From assembly GCA_965228955.1 (NCBI GenBank), contig OZ245848.1:4588001-4652000 (forward strand): 64,000 nt of DNA, read 5' to 3'. The notes under the pieces were generated by a model, which saw only the letters and a program-made list of their open reading frames with translations, did not search any database and was not told the DNA's origin. The stretch is from JANSWY01 sp965228955. GTDB lineage: Bacteria > Bacteroidota > Bacteroidia > Cytophagales > Cyclobacteriaceae. Positions 8,838-16,474 of the stretch are shown here, in pieces (within the stretch, counting starts at the first letter, position 1; each line of letters opens with the position of its first letter). The position numbers were made by a program, and so were the translations under genes.

Positions 8838-8839
8838 AT

Positions 8840-9190
8840 TTATTTCTCCAAAACAACAGATGCCAATTTACACAGACCCTTAATTGGCGGATTGTGCTTA
8901 GAAACCTTAACCTTTACCCTTTCGATTTCTGGAAATTTCGTTTTAATCTCTGATATGATGTTATCAGCAATATGCTCCAAAAGATGAAAAGTCTCACTCA
9001 TCACTTTGGCAGTTATTGCGTATAAAGTTTCGTAATTGGCCGTCTCTTTTAAATCGTCAGATGCTGCTGCAGATGTTATATCTAGTTCTACCTCCAAATC
9101 AACGGAATACTTATTCCCAATTTTCCTTTCCTCATCATAATATCCGTGATGAGAGAAGAATTCCATTCCCTCAAGCTGTATTAAGCCCAT
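8840..9190 (-). CDS. folB: Dihydroneopterin aldolase
   Basis: FolB converts 7,8-dihydroneopterin to 6-hydroxymethyl-dihydropterin plus glycolaldehyde in folate synthesis, in the cytoplasm. The 116 residues fit the family. Visible motifs are MEFFSHHGYYDEERKIGNKYSVDLEV at the N-terminus (only the glutamate/arginine/IGN core is diagnostic), NYETLY, LLEHIADNI and the catalytic lysine region KHNPPIKG. The start overlaps the divIVA stop by one base (TAATG), so the genes are translationally coupled in a three-gene operon with the WD40 gene. Confidence 0.94.
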   Translation of the reverse strand: MGLIQLEGMEFFSHHGYYDEERKIGNKYSVDLEVELDITSAAASDDLKETANYETLYAITAKVMSETFHLLEHIADNIISEIKTKFPEIERVKVKVSKHNPPIKGLCKLASVVLEK

Positions 9191-9951
9191 TACTCTAATT
9201 CATCGAAGAAAGATTTAGAATCGCCTGATGGCTTATCTTTTGGCATTTCTTTCTTTACGTTGGTTTGAATGTTACCTGTATTTATTGTTTTGCTAACTGG
9301 AACTTTCTTTGCTTCTCTTTGAACTTCTACTCTTTTTGGAGTTCTGATCTCACTTGGTTCAACCTCAGTCCTTTCTCTTGAATCACGAACCAGATCCTTC
9401 ACTTTTTGTAAATGATCTACCATCTTGAAGTCCTTTTTCTGCTTGTTGGTTCGCTCGATTCTGTCGATAATGTCCGCAGACAGATTCTTAAGTTCAGTAA
9501 CTATGTTATCTCTGTTGTTTTCTACTATTCGGTAGTTTTGTTCAAGATCTTTTACAGCTTCCTGCATTTCTTCAATGATCTGTCTGGCATCTGCTTCTGC
9601 CTTCTCAATCATTGCCCTGGCTTTTGATTTGGACTCACTAAGTAAAGCGTCAGAAGCCATCTGTGTTTCTTTCATATGCAGTTCTGCGGCCTTATTTGCC
9701 TGATCTACCAAATTAGCACCGGTATCCTCTGCTGTCTTAAGTGTTTTGAATAAAGAGCTTTCAACTTCTCTTAATTTCTCCACCTCTTTTTCGGACTGCT
9801 CGAGCTTTATTTTGAGCTCTTTATTTTCGTCGATCATGCGCTCCCACTCATTGGAAAGGGACAATAAAAATGCATTAACCTCGTCCTTATCGAGTCCTCT
9901 TAATTTCTTCTCAAATGTTTTTTGCCTAATTTCTAAAGGCGTGATCTTCAT
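9190..9951 (-). CDS. DivIVA-domain coiled-coil protein
   Basis: The 253-residue protein opens with the DivIVA signature MKITPLEIRQKTFEKKLRG followed by DKDEVNAFL. A long coiled coil follows (about 30-180, heptad-rich with many E and K). The C-terminal tail is low-complexity and basic, ending KSFFDELE. DivIVA-family proteins mark curved membranes or organise division and cell-wall synthesis. In Bacteroidota the role is not established. I chose the ATG at 9951 because the family begins MKITP; ATGs at 9957 and 9960 would add two or three residues. Its 5' end overlaps the WD40 gene by 26 nt. Confidence 0.9.
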   Translation of the reverse strand: MKITPLEIRQKTFEKKLRGLDKDEVNAFLLSLSNEWERMIDENKELKIKLEQSEKEVEKLREVESSLFKTLKTAEDTGANLVDQANKAAELHMKETQMASDALLSESKSKARAMIEKAEADARQIIEEMQEAVKDLEQNYRIVENNRDNIVTELKNLSADIIDRIERTNKQKKDFKMVDHLQKVKDLVRDSRERTEVEPSEIRTPKRVEVQREAKKVPVSKTINTGNIQTNVKKEMPKDKPSGDSKSFFDELE

Positions 9952-10867
9952 ATTCATCATTAATCTTTAAGTCCCATATTGAAATGGTACGGTCATCACT
10001 ACAAGAAATAAGTTGGTGGTTATAATTGGACCAGAAAAGTTTATTGACAGATGTTCCATGACCTGCATGTCTGGCTTTATCTATCACTTTCAAAAGCCGG
10101 AAGCTTTTTGCGTCCCAGACTTTTATGGATTTGTCCATGCTACAAGTTACAAAATGTTTTCCATTTGGGCTAAAATCAACGTTGTTTATAGCATACATGT
10201 GCGCAACAACTGATTCTCTAAGCACATAATCACTGGAAACATCCCAAACTTTGAAATGAGCATCTCTGGATCCACTTAGTAAATATTTGCCGTTAGGATG
10301 GTATTTTAAAGTAAAAACAGAATTAGCATGAGCATCAATGGTCTGTTTAAGCTCAAACGTCTCAATGTCAATAATTCTGATTTTATTATCGCTGTACCCA
10401 ATAGCCATTTCATTTCTGGATTCAATAATGTCTATACAACGAGCGCTTTCATTAGAATATTGAAGCTTCTGAGCAACAATATTTCTTTTTTTATCAATCA
10501 CATAAACTGTTCCATCTCCTCCAGCAACAATGATGTAATCATTCACTAGTTTGATATCAAAAAAGTAGGTTTTGGCTAATTGAAGAGACATTATCTCTTT
10601 TTTAGCCTGGATATCAATGATGTGAATGCCTTCAAAATTTTGACCTACTACAATGCTATTATTCTCATTGTCATACGCCAAAGAATATACAGAGGATGGG
10701 ATTTTCGCAATCAATCTACCATTTTCAGGATCGCTCAAATGCCACATTACGACCTGCCCGTCAGACCCAGAACTTAGAAAACTGGACGAGTCGATTCCAG
10801 TCATAGCGTAGATGCTGTCGGAATGACCTGATAATGTGTGAAGCTTATTGACTGATACTCTATCCAT
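9926..10867 (-). CDS. WD40-repeat beta-propeller protein
   Basis: The 313-residue protein is made almost entirely of WD40 repeats, with no signal peptide. Repeats read as GH-SD-WD or close variants (LSGHSDSIYAM, FLSSGSDGQVVMWHL, HPNGKYLLSGSRDAHFKVWDV, SPNGKHFVTCSMDKSIKVWDA, LISCSDDRTISIWDLK). This predicts a seven-bladed cytoplasmic propeller acting as a protein-binding scaffold. Its 3' end overlaps the divIVA-like start by 26 nt, so the two proteins are translationally coupled and may interact. That interaction is my inference. The gene is the first of the operon with divIVA and folB. Confidence 0.92.
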   Translation of the reverse strand: MDRVSVNKLHTLSGHSDSIYAMTGIDSSSFLSSGSDGQVVMWHLSDPENGRLIAKIPSSVYSLAYDNENNSIVVGQNFEGIHIIDIQAKKEIMSLQLAKTYFFDIKLVNDYIIVAGGDGTVYVIDKKRNIVAQKLQYSNESARCIDIIESRNEMAIGYSDNKIRIIDIETFELKQTIDAHANSVFTLKYHPNGKYLLSGSRDAHFKVWDVSSDYVLRESVVAHMYAINNVDFSPNGKHFVTCSMDKSIKVWDAKSFRLLKVIDKARHAGHGTSVNKLFWSNYNHQLISCSDDRTISIWDLKINDEYEDHAFRN

Positions 10868-10935
10868 TGGAAGTATTTTCAGGGTAAAATTATTACAATT
10901 GCACCTATATCAATACGTTTTGTACTCATTTAGTT

Positions 10936-11559
10936 ATGCCTCTAGTAGAAATAAAGCAAGTAAACGACACAATCGCCTATGCTATCTGGGACATGACTGA
11001 GAAAATCGAGGAGCTAACGCATCTTTTAGATTCAATCAATCACGAAAAAGTTGACTTCACTGGTAAACACCCAAAGAGGAAGCTTGAGTTCATTACGACC
11101 AGATTATTGATCAAAGAATTATGTAATCACTTCAAACTGCCATACGAAGGAGTTTATAAAGATGAATATGGTAAACCTCACCTGAAGCTAAAAAATGGCT
11201 ACATTTCAATTTCACATTCTTTCCCTGTTGCAGTTGGGATCATAAATCTTAACTCGCCTGCTGGAATTGACATAGAACTACCACAGGACAAGATCAACAG
11301 AATAAAACATAAATTTCTAAACGACAGTGAATTAAAATATGAAGACAATCTGATTGATATTAGTTTGGTTTGGAGTGCTAAGGAAACATTATATAAAATT
11401 CATGGGAGAAAGAGTGTGGACTTTAGAAAGCATCTGTTTGTTCAACTAAGTGAAGAAAGAGACGAAATAATCAGCAGTATCAGAATTGATGATCAGGAGG
11501 ATTATCGTTTAAAAATTGGGCGATTTGGAGACCATTATTTCACATTTAATTGCGACTAA
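10936..11559 (+). CDS. 4'-phosphopantetheinyl transferase (Sfp/AcpT-type)
   Basis: The enzyme transfers the phosphopantetheine arm of CoA onto a serine of an acyl or peptidyl carrier protein. The 207-residue protein carries the family core: ISISHSFPVAVG, AGIDIELP (the magnesium-binding GIDIE), and the second motif VWSAKETLYKIHG with the WSAKE(A/T)xxK pattern. The N-terminal half is that of the longer Sfp-type rather than AcpS. Which carrier protein it serves is not visible. It diverges from the WD40 gene and is followed 2 nt later by the thioredoxin-fold gene, so the two are probably cotranscribed. Confidence 0.92.
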   Translation: MPLVEIKQVNDTIAYAIWDMTEKIEELTHLLDSINHEKVDFTGKHPKRKLEFITTRLLIKELCNHFKLPYEGVYKDEYGKPHLKLKNGYISISHSFPVAVGIINLNSPAGIDIELPQDKINRIKHKFLNDSELKYEDNLIDISLVWSAKETLYKIHGRKSVDFRKHLFVQLSEERDEIISSIRIDDQEDYRLKIGRFGDHYFTFNCD

Positions 11560-11561
11560 TT

Positions 11562-12128
11562 ATGATCAAGATCTTAGTTACACTTCTTCTGGTTGGTTTA
11601 ATATCTGCAAATGCGGTTTCGCCAGAAATTAAGCTTTATGATGTGGTTTCAGAAAAAGATGTGAAATTTCCAGTATATGGAAATAGTGGTCTTTCATTAG
11701 TTATTTTCACAAGTAATGTTTGTCCGTATTCGGAGTATTACAAAGACAGAATTAAAAATCTGTATGATCAATGTGAATCTAGTGGTATTCAGCTCGTTTT
11801 GGTTAACTCAAATAGCTCTGAATTGAAACCAGAAGAATCTATAGAATTAATGAAAAAACAAAGTCTTGATGAGGAGTATAACTTCCCGTATTTAGCTGAT
11901 AAAGAACAACTTGCACAAAGTTTACTCGATGCAAAAAAGAATCCGGAAGCTTTTCTCATAAAGAAATCAAATCAATCTTTTGAGGTTCGTTACAGAGGAA
12001 GTATTGATGATAATCCCAGGTCCGAGGAAGGAGTGAGACAAAAATATCTTGAGAGTGCTATTAAGAATGCACTAGAAGGGAAATCATCAGAGTTTTCTCA
12101 TGCTTATGGATGTAGCATTAAGAACTAA
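11562..12128 (+). CDS. Exported thioredoxin/peroxiredoxin-fold protein
   Basis: The 188-residue protein begins with a signal peptide (MIKILVTLLLVGLISANA). A redoxin-like fold follows, with LSLVIFTSNVCPYSEYYKDR at about residues 44-63. The motif CPYS keeps the first active-site cysteine (Cys54) but has serine in place of the resolving cysteine of CxxC, as in many AhpC/TSA-like redoxins. Two further cysteines occur (LYDQCES and YGCSIKN). It is probably periplasmic, but its substrate is unknown. A TTG at 11550 would give a slightly longer start; I prefer the ATG at 11562 because it begins the signal peptide. Its last 11 bases overlap the convergent SirB1-like gene. Confidence 0.82.
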   Translation: MIKILVTLLLVGLISANAVSPEIKLYDVVSEKDVKFPVYGNSGLSLVIFTSNVCPYSEYYKDRIKNLYDQCESSGIQLVLVNSNSSELKPEESIELMKKQSLDEEYNFPYLADKEQLAQSLLDAKKNPEAFLIKKSNQSFEVRYRGSIDDNPRSEEGVRQKYLESAIKNALEGKSSEFSHAYGCSIKN

Positions 12129-12966
12129 AATCCTCCATTGACTTCAGAAGAATTTTAACCTCATCTGATCTTGAATACTCTCCTAATTTCTCAAAAGATA
12201 CGATTAGATTTCTCATAGCTCTCATCACGATATCCAGGTTAGTGCAAGGTTGGTAAAAAATCTCCTGACTGGTAATACCTAAATGACTGATATAGTTGTC
12301 AATATCTTCAGTTGAGAAGACCAAACCTTTGTTAAAAACATTGATATAGAACTGATTATCAGTCTTATCGTCTTTGTAGGTTAGAATAAAAAGGTTTGGA
12401 AGGTTAACACCATAAATAGGCAATTCCAATTTTTGTGCAATCATCATATAAATCACACAAAGCGTTATTGGATTGCCCTTTTTTGACTGCATTACTATGT
12501 TGATCATAGAATTTGCAGGGGAGTGAAAATTCTTCGTATTAGCTCTAAATTTCAGTTTATCAAAAATTACGCTATTCAGAATTCTCACCTGATCATATGG
12601 AGTGAGGTCTGGCTTAAACTCGGTCCAAACCTCATAATATATCTGCTCTAATTCCTGGGTTAGTTCCGAATATTCAAGATCCGGATACTGATAAGTAGCG
12701 ACAAGCCACATACCTTTCATCAGATCTTCAAATCCAGAATTCTTCCAGTCCTCAAGTCTTTCCTGAAGTAAATCAAATTGTAATGTATGGATAAGGTCTT
12801 CAATCTTTCGTTGGATCTCTGGATTGAAGTTACTTTCCCATTCTCTTTCAAGATCTGGGATAATTGAAGTTCCAATAGAAATAATTTTCTGTTCAACATG
12901 TGTTGAAACTTCATGGTCCTCATCATCCAACAGCGATATTAACGCCTTTAACTCCTTATCCTCCAT
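12118..12966 (-). CDS. SirB1-family transglutaminase-like protein, probably non-catalytic
   Basis: The 282-residue cytoplasmic protein has a HEAT-like helical N-terminus (about 1-75). The SirB1/transglutaminase-like domain follows: NSMINIVMQSKKGNPITLCVIYMMIAQKLELPIYGVNLP at about 145-185, of which GNPITL and GVNLP are the recognisable cores. The usual LPGHF reads LPNLF here, so the histidine expected of a catalytic site is absent. That suggests a binding rather than enzymatic role, which is common in this family. It follows the acyl-CoA carboxylase gene by 16 nt and probably ends that operon. Confidence 0.82.
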   Translation of the reverse strand: MEDKELKALISLLDDEDHEVSTHVEQKIISIGTSIIPDLEREWESNFNPEIQRKIEDLIHTLQFDLLQERLEDWKNSGFEDLMKGMWLVATYQYPDLEYSELTQELEQIYYEVWTEFKPDLTPYDQVRILNSVIFDKLKFRANTKNFHSPANSMINIVMQSKKGNPITLCVIYMMIAQKLELPIYGVNLPNLFILTYKDDKTDNQFYINVFNKGLVFSTEDIDNYISHLGITSQEIFYQPCTNLDIVMRAMRNLIVSFEKLGEYSRSDEVKILLKSMEDFSS

Positions 12967-12982
12967 TAAGCTAAATTAACGA

Positions 12983-14611
12983 TCATGTTTGAATTACTCC
13001 AACATTAAATGGCTTTTCAATTGGAGCATTATTAGCAGCTTCGATCCCCATTGAAATAACTTTTCTGGTATCAATTGGATCGATTACTCCATCTACCCAC
13101 AATCTGCTTGCGGCGTAGTACGGGCTAAGTTCGCTGTTATATTTGTCTGTGATCTCTTTCAATAGGTTCGCTTCTTCCTCCTCAGAAATCTCCTGCCCTT
13201 GAGCTTTCATGGATGACACTTTGATTTGAAGAAGAGTCTTTGCTGCCGATGCGCCACTCATTACTGCTATCTGAGATGTAGGCCAAGCATAAATCAATCT
13301 TGGGTCATAGGCTTTTCCACACATCGCGTAGTTACCAGCACCATAGGAATTTCCAAATACAAATGTAAGCTTAGGAACAACCGAATTGGCCATTGCATTA
13401 ACCATTTTTGCTCCATCCTTAATTATTCCACCATGCTCAGATCTACTTCCGATCATAAATCCACTTACATCGTGGAAGAATAACAATGGAATCTTTCTTT
13501 GGTTGCAATTCATGATGAATCTGGCGGCCTTATCAGCAGAGTCGGAATAGATTACTCCACCCATCTGCATTTCACCCTTTTTGCTTTTTACAACAGTTCT
13601 TTGGTTGGCAACAATTCCAACTGCCCAACCATCCACTCTTGCATGGCCGCACAATAGCGTCTGACCATAGTTTTCTTTATATTCATCAAATTCGGAATCA
13701 TCAACTATGGTTTTGATGATCTCTCTCATGTCATATGGCTTTGTCCTATCTGAAGGAAAAAGTCCATAAACCTGTGACGGATCCACTTTTGGAGTCTTAG
13801 GCTCTACTCTGTCAAAACCAGCTTTTTCAAATGAACCTACCTTATCGAAAATCTTTTTTATTGCATCCAGGCAATCCTGATCTGAATCGTATTTGTTATC
13901 AGTTACTCCGGAGATTTCGCAGTGGGTTGTTGCGCCTCCAAGTGTTTCATTGTCTATTGTCTCTCCAATTGCTGCTTTCACCAAATAGCTTCCAGCCAGA
14001 AATATACTCCCGGTCTTATCAACGATCATGGCTTCATCAGACATGATTGGAAGATACGCTCCTCCAGCAACACAGCTGCCCATAATCGCTGCTATCTGAA
14101 TGATTCCCATAGAAGACATCTGCGCATTGTTTCTAAACTGTCTACCAAAATGTTCTTTGTCGGGAAAAATTTCATTCTGCATAGGGAGGAAAACTCCTGC
14201 ACTATCTACCAAGTAGATGATTGGCAGTCTATTTTCCATGGCAATTTCCTGTGCCCTAAGGTTCTTTTTGGCAGTGATTGGGAACCATGCTCCTGCTTTT
14301 ACTGTAGCGTCATTTGCCACAATAACACATTGTCGTCCCTGAACATAGCTTATTGCGATTACAACTCCACCAGAAGGACAGCCACCCACTTCCTCATACA
14401 TACCATCTCCCGCAAAGGCGCCAACCTCCAGCACTTCTGCACCTTCATCGATCAAGTAATCGATTCTTTCTCTAGCCGTGAGTTTACCTTTTTTGTGATG
14501 AGATGCAATTTTCTTCTCTCCTCCTCCTAATTTGACTTTCTCAAGTCTTTTTTTGAGTTGAAATACTAATTGCTTATTCGAATCCTCGTTTTTATTGAAT
14601 TCCAGATCCAT
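12983..14611 (-). CDS. Acyl-CoA carboxylase carboxyltransferase (methylcrotonyl-CoA carboxylase beta-like)
   Basis: The 542-residue protein is a carboxyltransferase subunit of a biotin-dependent acyl-CoA carboxylase. It carries the biotin-side motif KLTARERID, then YLVDSAGVFLPMQ, IMGSCVAGGAYLPIMSDEA and AGSYLVKAAIGE, followed by LGGATTHCEISGVTD. The C-terminal half has FFHDVSGFMIG, FGNSYGAGNYAM and YAWPTSQIAVM. The wording of these motifs is that of methylcrotonyl-CoA carboxylase beta, which acts in leucine breakdown, rather than propionyl-CoA carboxylase. The exact substrate is an inference. No biotin carboxylase or carrier gene is adjacent. It lies between the mlaD-like and SirB1-like genes. 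Confidence 0.92.
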   Translation of the reverse strand: MDLEFNKNEDSNKQLVFQLKKRLEKVKLGGGEKKIASHHKKGKLTARERIDYLIDEGAEVLEVGAFAGDGMYEEVGGCPSGGVVIAISYVQGRQCVIVANDATVKAGAWFPITAKKNLRAQEIAMENRLPIIYLVDSAGVFLPMQNEIFPDKEHFGRQFRNNAQMSSMGIIQIAAIMGSCVAGGAYLPIMSDEAMIVDKTGSIFLAGSYLVKAAIGETIDNETLGGATTHCEISGVTDNKYDSDQDCLDAIKKIFDKVGSFEKAGFDRVEPKTPKVDPSQVYGLFPSDRTKPYDMREIIKTIVDDSEFDEYKENYGQTLLCGHARVDGWAVGIVANQRTVVKSKKGEMQMGGVIYSDSADKAARFIMNCNQRKIPLLFFHDVSGFMIGSRSEHGGIIKDGAKMVNAMANSVVPKLTFVFGNSYGAGNYAMCGKAYDPRLIYAWPTSQIAVMSGASAAKTLLQIKVSSMKAQGQEISEEEEANLLKEITDKYNSELSPYYAASRLWVDGVIDPIDTRKVISMGIEAANNAPIEKPFNVGVIQT

Positions 14612-14662
14612 TCAATTATAGTTTTTTGGGTTGTTGTTATTTGAAGCCCAAAAATACCTTTA

Positions 14663-15592
14663 TTATTGATCCTTGCCTTTAAGTTTTTTGTTTTTTCTGC
14701 CGAGCGGCTTCATGAAATCTCTTGGATATTCATTGAAATGATTGGTAAGCTTGTCAAGATCAATCAATAATTGATTAAGGTTATTGTATAGGCTGTCTTC
14801 AGACATTAGTTTTCCAAGCGTACCCTGGTTGTCTTTGATATAGCTTGTTGTTTCTGTCAATTTGGTCAATAACTGATTAGCATTGTCCAAAGTCTTCTTC
14901 ATTTCTAATTGATTAAGGCTATCAAGAAATGTATTTGTCTTATCAGCAATAGGCTTTATCGAACTTATTGATTTTCTAAGCTCTTCAACTGTTACTCTTG
15001 TCTCTTTTATGGTAACCTCCAGATTTTTGGAGTTTGCATTGATAAGATGATTTACACTTGCAAGAGTTTGATCAAGTCTTGTAATGGTACTTTTGATTTT
15101 CTCACCGCTTCCTTCCATGCCTGCAAGAATCTCATTAATTCCTCCTATTGTTACTCCCAAACTAACTGCAACATCTTCTGTACTCTCAATTAGTTTGGCA
15201 AGTTCATCGTCGATTTTTCCTTGAATCGTATCTCCAGCTTCAAGAGGTTTGGTTAAATCACCGGCATTAAGCTGAATAGCCTTTCCTCCGAGAATATCAC
15301 TATTTGCCAAAATAGCCTCAGCTCCCTTACCCACCGTAACAGAGTTATTTACATCGATCTCAACAATAATTATTTCTTTCTTTTGATCCAGAATGATATC
15401 GCTTACTCGTCCAACTGCTAAACCGGATACAATCACGTTATTGGAAACAGTAAGACCACCAATATGGTCGTACTTCACATAGTATTTATTGGTATTGGAA
15501 AAGAAGTCAATTCCTTTCAGATAGTTGAAGCCGAAGTATAGTAGAACGCCTGCGACTATGGCTAATAACCCTACTTTAAATTCATTTGACAC
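14663..15592 (-). CDS. MlaD/MCE-domain lipid-transport protein
   Basis: The 309-residue protein has an N-terminal transmembrane anchor (FKVGLLAIVAGVLLYFGFNY), then an MCE domain (about 35-120) with VKYDHIGGLTVSNNVIVSGL and GKAIQLNAG cores. A long helical C-terminal region follows, with repeated coiled-coil-like stretches ending in a lysine-rich tail. MCE proteins form hexameric rings that bridge inner and outer membranes and shuttle phospholipids. The matching MlaE/MlaF genes are not in the window. It follows the amidase gene by 29 nt and is probably cotranscribed with it. Confidence 0.92.
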   Translation of the reverse strand: MSNEFKVGLLAIVAGVLLYFGFNYLKGIDFFSNTNKYYVKYDHIGGLTVSNNVIVSGLAVGRVSDIILDQKKEIIIVEIDVNNSVTVGKGAEAILANSDILGGKAIQLNAGDLTKPLEAGDTIQGKIDDELAKLIESTEDVAVSLGVTIGGINEILAGMEGSGEKIKSTITRLDQTLASVNHLINANSKNLEVTIKETRVTVEELRKSISSIKPIADKTNTFLDSLNQLEMKKTLDNANQLLTKLTETTSYIKDNQGTLGKLMSEDSLYNNLNQLLIDLDKLTNHFNEYPRDFMKPLGRKNKKLKGKDQ

Positions 15593-15621
15593 GCTTAAGA
15601 TCGATTATTTGGTTAATATTC

Positions 15622-16398
15622 TCAGTTTTCCAGCTCAGTTTTATAATCTCTGAACGCTCTGTAAATTCCTGAGGCAATATACACTTGATTTAACTTATCG
15701 TTTAACTCTTTTTCCTCTTTTTGGTTACTTAGGAATCCAACTTCTACTAAAACACTAGGCATTGTTGTTCTCCATAGCACTAAGAAACCAGCCGACTTCA
15801 CTCCCCTACTTTTTCTATTGACGCGATTTTTGAACTGATATTGTATATTCTGCGCAAGCTTTACACTATTTTGCTGGTATGCACTTTGGTAAAGTGAGAA
15901 TAGAATATAGGATTCAGGTGAGTTGGGATCAAAACCATCATAGGTCTCTTGATAATTTTCTTCTCTCAGAATAACGGAGTTCTCTCGCTGAGCAACTTTC
16001 AAATTATCATCAGATACATGATTCCCCATAACATAAGTCTCACTTCCGTAAATGTTGTGATTTGGATTTGCATTGCAATGTATACTAACAAAAAGGTCAG
16101 CATTCTTCTTATTAGCCAAATTTGCTCTCTGACTAAGAGTAGGGTATGTATCTTTATCTCTGGTATAAACGACCTCAACATCCGGCATCTTCTCTTTGAT
16201 AATTCTACCCAATTCAAGGGCTATAGAGAGAGCCACATCTTTCTCCTTCGAAACAATTCCGCTGGTGCCTGGATCTTTCCCTCCGTGACCTGCATCAATG
16301 ACAATTGTTTTGATCTTATAGTTCTTCAAACCCAAGGAGCTGAAGGACCCAAATACCAGTACCAAAGAAAAACTAATTACAATTGCAATATTTTTCAT
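15622..16398 (-). CDS. N-acetylmuramoyl-L-alanine amidase (Amidase_3)
   Basis: The enzyme cleaves the amide bond between muramic acid and the stem peptide of peptidoglycan in the periplasm. The 258-residue protein has a hydrophobic N-terminal export segment (NIAIVISFSLVLVFGSFSS) and the zinc-amidase motifs: VIDAGHGGKDPGTSG with the first His ligand, the second-ligand glutamate in KEKDVALSIALELG, SIHCNANPN with the second His, and LVEVGFLSN with the catalytic glutamate. It heads the minus-strand operon with the mlaD-like gene. It diverges from lptD across 76 nt, making an envelope-assembly cluster. Confidence 0.95.
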   Translation of the reverse strand: MKNIAIVISFSLVLVFGSFSSLGLKNYKIKTIVIDAGHGGKDPGTSGIVSKEKDVALSIALELGRIIKEKMPDVEVVYTRDKDTYPTLSQRANLANKKNADLFVSIHCNANPNHNIYGSETYVMGNHVSDDNLKVAQRENSVILREENYQETYDGFDPNSPESYILFSLYQSAYQQNSVKLAQNIQYQFKNRVNRKSRGVKSAGFLVLWRTTMPSVLVEVGFLSNQKEEKELNDKLNQVYIASGIYRAFRDYKTELEN

Positions 16399-16474
16399 TA
16401 CGTTCCGGTTGTATATTTTAATAAAGCGATAATTTTACACAAATTTGAGAATTTTTCTGAGAAACTAAAAACAG

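Noticed and set aside
8790..8860. Frameshift restoring a CGC motif at the end of the IscA-like gene
   Set aside because: I read the other two frames past the last codons and neither contains a Cys-Gly-Cys.
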